DNA of 39,455 nucleotides from Nitrospirales bacterium (GTDB lineage: Bacteria; Nitrospirota; Nitrospiria; Nitrospirales; UBA8639): the NCBI GenBank assembly GCA_021604105.1, contig BQIW01000039.1, forward strand, positions 1-39,455, in the 5' to 3' direction. How positions within the stretch are numbered: position 1 is the first letter of the stretch; each line of letters begins with the position of its first letter. Position numbers and translations under genes: made by a program. This document shows positions 35,019-39,455 of this stretch, piece by piece. The notes under the pieces are model-generated. The model did not search any database. It was not told where the DNA came from and saw nothing but the letters and a program-made list of their open reading frames with translations.

Positions 35019-35232
35019 GGGAGTGTTGATAATAAGGATGTTCAAGGGCAAATTTGCGCAGGATGAGATTACTCATCAACGGCTCCGGGTCGGTTCAAAA
35101 AAGCATGCCCTGAGTCTTCCCGAAGGGTCCGTCCAGCAAGGCCGCAGACGTTTGTACGCGCGGAGCGTACGCTGAATACGTGAGCACGGGAAAAGGGCGA
35201 GAACGCCGCTGGCGGCTTTTTTCAACAGACCC
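35019..35232 (+). mobile_element. MITE-like element, copy D (214 bp, short form)
   Basis: Runs from GGGAGTGTTGA to TCAACAGACCC. It is flanked by TGTGT at 35014-35018 and 35233-35237 (extendable to TGTGTGGG if end bases are shared), a good target-site duplication. It is close in sequence to copy B along its whole length and includes the hairpin GATGAG-ATTA-CTCATC, the GTACGC-GCGGA-GCGTAC palindrome and GCCGCTGGCGGC near the right end. It lies between the STAS gene and the geranylgeranyl-reductase-like gene. Confidence 0.8.
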
Positions 35233-35411
35233 TGTGTGGGTCTGGCGCACGGAGTGTGATGAAGGGGTAGTCAAGGGAAGGAGAATTCCAGTACAGTAGT
35301 AGAAGGTTTTCGAAAGAGGACACAGTGTTCGTTACCGGATAGCTTCCTACTCTCTAACCTGTTCAGGTTTGTCTCGCAAATTCATTTATCACGACGGTTC
35401 ATCTCCGACCT

Positions 35412-36623
35412 GTGACTCTTCCTCTTCATTCCGTTCAATACGATGCGATTGTCGTTGGAATGGGGCCTGCGGGGGCTTCGGCTGCTTATGAGTTGAGCCA
35501 ATTGGGAATGTCCGTGGTGGCGTTTGATAAGCAGGTTCATCCTCGGTACAAGGTCTGTGGCGGAGGGCTTTCCGCCAGAATTTCACGAATTCTCCCGGCC
35601 GATTTCAAAACGATTGTCGATGCGACGGTGTATCGTGTGCAATTTAATTATGGGGGAATGGATTCCTTTATTCTCGAATTTCCAAGACCCGTGGCCTACA
35701 TGGTCATGCGCCAGACCTTCGATCAATGGCTGGTCGAGAAAGCCCGGCAGGCTGGAGTCGAAATCCGGGAAGAGGAATCCGTCGTGGCCATTCAGGAATT
35801 GGGGGATGGCGTCGAAGTGGCCACAGGGAAAGGGCGGTATCGTGGTCGTGTGGTCATCGGAGCTGATGGAGCCATGAGTGTGGTGGCTCAACAATGTTTT
35901 CCAGGGAGGGAGGTCGGAAATATTCCTGCCTTGGAAAGTGAATATCATGGAGACACCCCCCATGCATTTCAGGATACACAAACGGTACTGATCAGTTTGC
36001 GAGCGGCGAAAAAAGGGTACGGCTGGGTCTTTCCGAAGGAAAAGGGATTATCGCTGGGTGTGGGCGAATTTATTCGTGGCGGTAATCGTCCCAAACGCAG
36101 TTTTGGGGATTTTATCAGGCATGAATCCGCTTTGGCCGGACTTTCGATTCCTTCCCCACGCGCGCACCCTCTTCCGATTGCCCATTCTCCGGCCTATCGC
36201 TCTGGGTATCGGTGGGCCGGAAGCTTGGTGCGGGATCGGGCCATGTTGGTTGGCGATGCCGGCCATTTGGTTGATCCGTTACTGGGAGAAGGGATTTATT
36301 ATGCTGTTCGATCGGGACAATTGGCGGCAGCCAGTGTGGCCTCCACTCTCCGGGATCCAAGACATCGGCTGGAGGAATATGAAAAGAATGCGGAAGCTGA
36401 ATTCGGACTGGAGTTTCGAGTGGCTTCTCGATTAGGAGCCATCATTTATGGATTACCTCGATCTTGCCATTGGTGGGCGGGCCGGGCCTTTCCGGACGCC
36501 TATCAACGAGTGCTTCGTCGCTATTGTGAACTCTTACAGGGACGTGAAACGTATCAAACGCTTTGGGACAAAATTCTACAACGACTGAAACGTCCATTTG
36601 GGTGTTCATCACCAGGCAGGTGA
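35412..36623 (+). CDS. geranylgeranyl reductase family FAD-dependent protein
   Basis: A 403-residue flavoprotein of the geranylgeranyl reductase family. The N-terminal flavin motif VVGMGPAGASAAYE (14-27) is followed by the family loop RYKVCGGGLSARI (45-57), VIGADGAMS in the middle, and the C-terminal FAD loop MLVGDAGHLVDPLLGEGIYYA. Relatives reduce isoprenoid double bonds (chlorophyll, quinone, archaeal lipid or carotenoid side chains). In non-phototrophs a role in isoprenoid or quinone side-chain reduction is likely but unproven. It starts at GTG 35412; no strong ribosome binding site is seen. MITE copy D lies 180 bp upstream. Confidence 0.88.
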   Translation: MTLPLHSVQYDAIVVGMGPAGASAAYELSQLGMSVVAFDKQVHPRYKVCGGGLSARISRILPADFKTIVDATVYRVQFNYGGMDSFILEFPRPVAYMVMRQTFDQWLVEKARQAGVEIREEESVVAIQELGDGVEVATGKGRYRGRVVIGADGAMSVVAQQCFPGREVGNIPALESEYHGDTPHAFQDTQTVLISLRAAKKGYGWVFPKEKGLSLGVGEFIRGGNRPKRSFGDFIRHESALAGLSIPSPRAHPLPIAHSPAYRSGYRWAGSLVRDRAMLVGDAGHLVDPLLGEGIYYAVRSGQLAAASVASTLRDPRHRLEEYEKNAEAEFGLEFRVASRLGAIIYGLPRSCHWWAGRAFPDAYQRVLRRYCELLQGRETYQTLWDKILQRLKRPFGCSSPGR

Positions 36624-36926
36624 AGTGCGGAAATGTTGGAAGACAGAGGGTGATGATGGCTTGCGGTTGGGATATTGATGTTCGGGACGGGCATCGGCCA
36701 ACGACCCTCGGGATTCATGTAATTTGAAAAGAAGAGTGCGTGGAATCGTTCTCTAGAAAACACAGCCCGCGGGCTCGGGTTCTGCCTCTGAAAGCAGATA
36801 GGTTGAGACGGGGCCATTCTTGCGCGAGTCCGGGCTGACAGGAATGGGGTTGTTTCCCAGGTGGGGAAAGGGCAATATTTATTTCCTGGTTAATGAAGGT
36901 CGGACCTTATAAGGAGTGTGATACGT
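36624..36926. other. intergenic region with two short palindromes
   Basis: A gap of about 300 bp without genes. AGCCCGCGGGCT at 36764-36775 is a perfect 12-base palindrome without a T-run. AAGGT-CGG-ACCTT at 36896-36908 forms a small hairpin immediately before the ABC-F ribosome binding site. Functions are not clear. Confidence 0.4.
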
Positions 36927-38735
36927 ATGTCAGCGCTGATTTATGGACAAAAGCTCACCAAAGCTTATGGGACCAAGCGTCTCTTCCAGGAACTAACCTT
37001 AGGCGTTTCAGAAAAAGACCGTATCGGTATTATCGGGCCGAATGGATCGGGGAAAAGCACCCTCCTTCGAATTTTTGCCGGCCTTGAAAAGCCGGATGAG
37101 GGAAGAGTCACTCGACGGCAGCATCTTCGGATTGCCTATATTCCCCAGCAGGCTGAGTTCGATTCGGAGACGACGGTCGCAGAGGAAATTGAACGAGCGG
37201 CCTTGGCATCCGGACTGCACGCGCATGATTGTGTGGCTCGGGTGCAGGAGACATTGGGACGCATGGGGTTTGCCCAGGGCGATCAGCTCGTGGGTCCTCT
37301 TTCAGGCGGATGGAAAAAACGGCTTGCCATTGCCTGTGGGTTCGTTCAGTCGCCGGATGTCATGCTGGTAGATGAGCCGACGAACCATCTCGATCTGGAA
37401 GGGATGCGTTGGCTGGAACAGGTGATGTCCCAGGCTCCATGGCCGTGGGTCATGGTGAGCCATGATCGATGGTTTCTTGGGCATGCAACAAATAAAGTCG
37501 CAGAAATAAATCCGAGGTATCCGGATGGGATTTTTTTGGTCACGGGAGGCTATGAAGAGTTTTTGGTTAAGCGGGAAGAATTTGTCAATAGCCAAACTCA
37601 ACAGGCTCAGGCTTTGGCCGGAAAAGTCCGTAGGGAAGAAGAGTGGCTTCGTCGAGGTCCCAAGGCCCGATCCACTAAAGCAAAGTCTCGCATAGATTCT
37701 GCACATGCGTTGCAGGCTGAATTAGCTGAGACCCAGGTACGCTTGCGAAAAGAAGAAACCTCCATCGATTTTGTCGGCTCGGGTCGACGCACAAAACAGT
37801 TAATGGTCGTCCATCAGCTTCGGAAGACGTTTGGTCCGCGAACCATTATCCAAAAACTGGACTGGGTCATCTCACCGGGAACCGCCACCGGGATCTTAGG
37901 TCATAATGGATCGGGCAAGTCCACCCTGTTGAAATTGCTTGCCAAGGAATTGGAACCTGATCAGGGTAGTGTGACGTATGCGGATAAATTGCAAGTCGTA
38001 TATTTTGATCAAAATCGCGATCAACTCGATCCAAAGATGACACTGAGGCGGACGTTGTCGGATTCGGGGCATACCGTCATGTATCGAGGGCAGACCGTGC
38101 ATCTGGCTGGATGGGCCAAACGATTTCAGTTTCAGCCTGAACAATTGGACCTCCCTATTGAGTTGCTTTCTGGTGGCGAACAAGCCCGGGCAGTCATTGC
38201 CCGGTTAATGCTGCAGTCAGCCGACGTGTTGATTGTGGATGAGCCTACGAACGATCTGGATATTCCGACGCGAGAAGTGCTGGAAGAGAGTTTAAAGGAA
38301 TTTCCTGGAGCATTGATTCTGGTGACCCATGATCGTTACATGATGGAGGAGGTGTGTACGGATTTTGTAGGATTAGACGGGCAGGGAGGATGCGGACAAT
38401 TTGCAGATTATGGACAATGGGAATCCTGGCTTCGCCGGCAACGGTCAGGCAAAGATCAAAGAGGCACTCAATCAAAAAGTGTTCGTGCCACGGCTGACCG
38501 GCCAAAAGCAAAAAAACTGTCGTTTCGTGACCAGCAAGAATACGACACAATAGAAAAACGGGTACTTGACGCCGAGGCGGTACTCGAATTGTGTCGTATT
38601 GAAACAGAGAATCCCAAAATTGCGTCGAATCATCATAAGCTTCAAGAGGCCTATGAAAACCTCCAGTCCGCCGAACAGGAAGTGGAACGCCTGTATACCC
38701 GATGGGCGGAACTTGAAGCCAAGCAACAGGCATAA
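36927..38735 (+). CDS. uup: ABC-F family ATPase, Uup-like
   Basis: A 602-residue cytoplasmic protein with two fused ABC ATPase domains and no membrane segments. The first has Walker A GPNGSGKST (37-45), signature LSGGWKKRL (125-133) and Walker B VDEPTNHLD (148-156). The second has GHNGSGKST (325-333), LSGGEQAR and VDEPTNDLD. The linker carries RRGPKARSTKAKSRI (242-256), typical of the Uup subgroup. The C-terminal 70 residues form a charged coiled coil (TIEKRVLDAEAVLEL...), the DNA/RNA-binding tail of Uup. Uup acts on ribosomes and limits precise transposon excision in E. coli. ATG 36927 has AAGGAG ten bases upstream; a GTG at 36918 is too close to it. Confidence 0.9.
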   Translation: MSALIYGQKLTKAYGTKRLFQELTLGVSEKDRIGIIGPNGSGKSTLLRIFAGLEKPDEGRVTRRQHLRIAYIPQQAEFDSETTVAEEIERAALASGLHAHDCVARVQETLGRMGFAQGDQLVGPLSGGWKKRLAIACGFVQSPDVMLVDEPTNHLDLEGMRWLEQVMSQAPWPWVMVSHDRWFLGHATNKVAEINPRYPDGIFLVTGGYEEFLVKREEFVNSQTQQAQALAGKVRREEEWLRRGPKARSTKAKSRIDSAHALQAELAETQVRLRKEETSIDFVGSGRRTKQLMVVHQLRKTFGPRTIIQKLDWVISPGTATGILGHNGSGKSTLLKLLAKELEPDQGSVTYADKLQVVYFDQNRDQLDPKMTLRRTLSDSGHTVMYRGQTVHLAGWAKRFQFQPEQLDLPIELLSGGEQARAVIARLMLQSADVLIVDEPTNDLDIPTREVLEESLKEFPGALILVTHDRYMMEEVCTDFVGLDGQGGCGQFADYGQWESWLRRQRSGKDQRGTQSKSVRATADRPKAKKLSFRDQQEYDTIEKRVLDAEAVLELCRIETENPKIASNHHKLQEAYENLQSAEQEVERLYTRWAELEAKQQA

Positions 38736-38824
38736 GGTACAATAAACATATGAGCGCCTGCCAGGATTGGTATAGATCCGATAGTGAGTGTACCCTGCCG
38801 TGAGGCAAAGAGGGTTATGACATT

Positions 38825-39424
38825 ATGGGTCTGCCGGCTATCCTTCTAAGACTCAGCATGGTTCTCTTGCTCTTTTGGGTGGGAGAAACGTGGGCCGGTT
38901 ATGAAGAAGGAGAAGAGGCATATCTCCAGGAGAATTTTCCGGCTGCTCTGTCTGAATGGCGGCCGTTAGCGGAAGAGGGAAATGCCGAAGCTCAGAACAT
39001 GTTGGGCTATATGTACCGGTATGGCCAGGGAGTGCCTCAGGATTTTGAGCAGGCTCGACTGTGGTATCGTCGGGCAGCCGATCTCGGGAATGCCAGGGCT
39101 CAGAACAATCTTGGGGCATTGTACCGTCAGGGTTTAGGTGTCCCTCAGGATTATCAAGAAGCCTTTCGATGGTTTCTTCGGGCCGCCGAACAGGGAAATG
39201 GTGGTGCGCAAAATCATGTTGGCCTCATGTACTATAAAGGAGAAGGGGTCCGGCAGGACCTGGTGCAAGCCTATATGTGGGCCTATCTGGCTGCACAGCA
39301 GGGCATAGACCCATCGATACAAGCTTTAGATCTACTTTCGCAGGAGATGACTGCGGTTCAGATCAGCGAGGCAACAGAACTTGCACGGAAATGGAAACCC
39401 AAAGGGGAAGAGGTCGCTCTTTAG
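38825..39424 (+). CDS. exported Sel1-repeat protein
   Basis: A 199-residue protein. A signal peptide of about 24 residues ends TWA before GYEEGEEAY. After a first TPR-like helix pair come three Sel1-like repeats with the usual core (AQNMLGYMYRYGQGVPQD, AQNNLGALYRQGLGVPQD, AQNHVGLMYYKGEGVRQD), each followed by the paired helix ending in AAD/AAEQG. The C-terminal part (MWAYLAAQQG...) is a final half repeat with a helical cap. Sel1 proteins are scaffolds, often for envelope or signalling complexes; the partner is unknown. AGAGGG lies ten bases upstream of the ATG. The gene ends 31 bp before the window edge. Confidence 0.9.
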   Translation: MGLPAILLRLSMVLLLFWVGETWAGYEEGEEAYLQENFPAALSEWRPLAEEGNAEAQNMLGYMYRYGQGVPQDFEQARLWYRRAADLGNARAQNNLGALYRQGLGVPQDYQEAFRWFLRAAEQGNGGAQNHVGLMYYKGEGVRQDLVQAYMWAYLAAQQGIDPSIQALDLLSQEMTAVQISEATELARKWKPKGEEVAL

Positions 39425-39455
39425 ATGAATGTTTGGCGTCCTGCATTGAGATGAG

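Noticed and set aside
1-39455. CRISPR array, prophage, defence island or secretion cluster
   Set aside because: No regularly spaced repeats, cas, toxin, restriction or phage structural genes were recognised. Genes are mainly single housekeeping or envelope genes.

Overview
The window is a gene-dense stretch (about 28 confident protein genes) of a chromosome from a Gram-negative-type bacterium. Hand counts in two housekeeping genes give 56-58% G+C. The mix of an NnrS heme-copper membrane protein, FdhD with a YdeP-like molybdopterin oxidoreductase, an Lhr helicase, a VanZ-domain protein, a Uup-type ABC-F protein and a geranylgeranyl-reductase-like flavoprotein, together with abundant short intergenic palindromic repeats, would fit Nitrospirota (for example Nitrospira). 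That is inference from gene content, since no rRNA or other marker gene is present. No tRNA, rRNA, CRISPR array, prophage or transposase gene was seen.

Layout. 1-102: C-terminal tail of an unrecognised gene (+). 302-7241, all on the minus strand: class I methyltransferase, alkaline-phosphatase-superfamily protein, NnrS, phosphoglucomutase, separated by wide gaps. 7590-8645: an A+T-rich membrane-anchored SGNH hydrolase (+). 8646-10313: a 1.7-kb gene-poor gap holding a 36% G+C segment with three DnaA-box-like 9-mers, an 85-bp inverted-repeat element and a MITE. 10314-11675: AGCS-type Na+/amino acid symporter. 11757-15403, minus strand: a small membrane protein, then fdhD and a YdeP-like molybdopterin oxidoreductase that overlap by 86 nt. 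15731-17164: SDR/DUF2867 protein. 17333-18595 (-): a second A+T-rich SGNH hydrolase. 19139-24594: Lhr helicase translationally overlapped with a VanZ-domain protein. 25153-26047: a small lipoprotein and a zinc-ribbon protein. 26187-28064 (-): membrane-anchored MutS-like ATPase. 28298-29791: PrmA-like methyltransferase with two convergent small genes, one of only 55 codons. 30038-39424, all plus: flavoprotein, TatT-like TPR protein, Mug glycosylase, HtrA-like protease, STAS protein, geranylgeranyl-reductase-like flavoprotein, ABC-F protein, Sel1-repeat protein.

Most genes are single transcription units with their own ribosome binding sites. The only tight couplings are fdhD-oxidoreductase (maturation factor with its probable client) and lhr-vanZ.

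The least ordinary feature is a family of four dispersed intergenic elements (214-239 bp; 9836, 18664, 24754, 35019). They have imperfect terminal inverted repeats (GGGagTGTTGA / GGGtcTGTTGA), and three of the four copies show convincing 5-6 bp direct repeats at the insertion point. They look like MITEs mobilised by a transposase encoded elsewhere. Two copies carry an extra internal piece of about 26 bp that resembles an independent short palindromic repeat. A second family of 85-87-bp elements (11-bp inverted ends GTCATCCTGAG/CTCAGGATGAC) occurs three times. I did not find a convincing new multigene defence or metabolic system. The best leads are the MITE family, the DnaA-box cluster, the membrane-bound MutS-like ATPase and the unannotated 55-codon gene.
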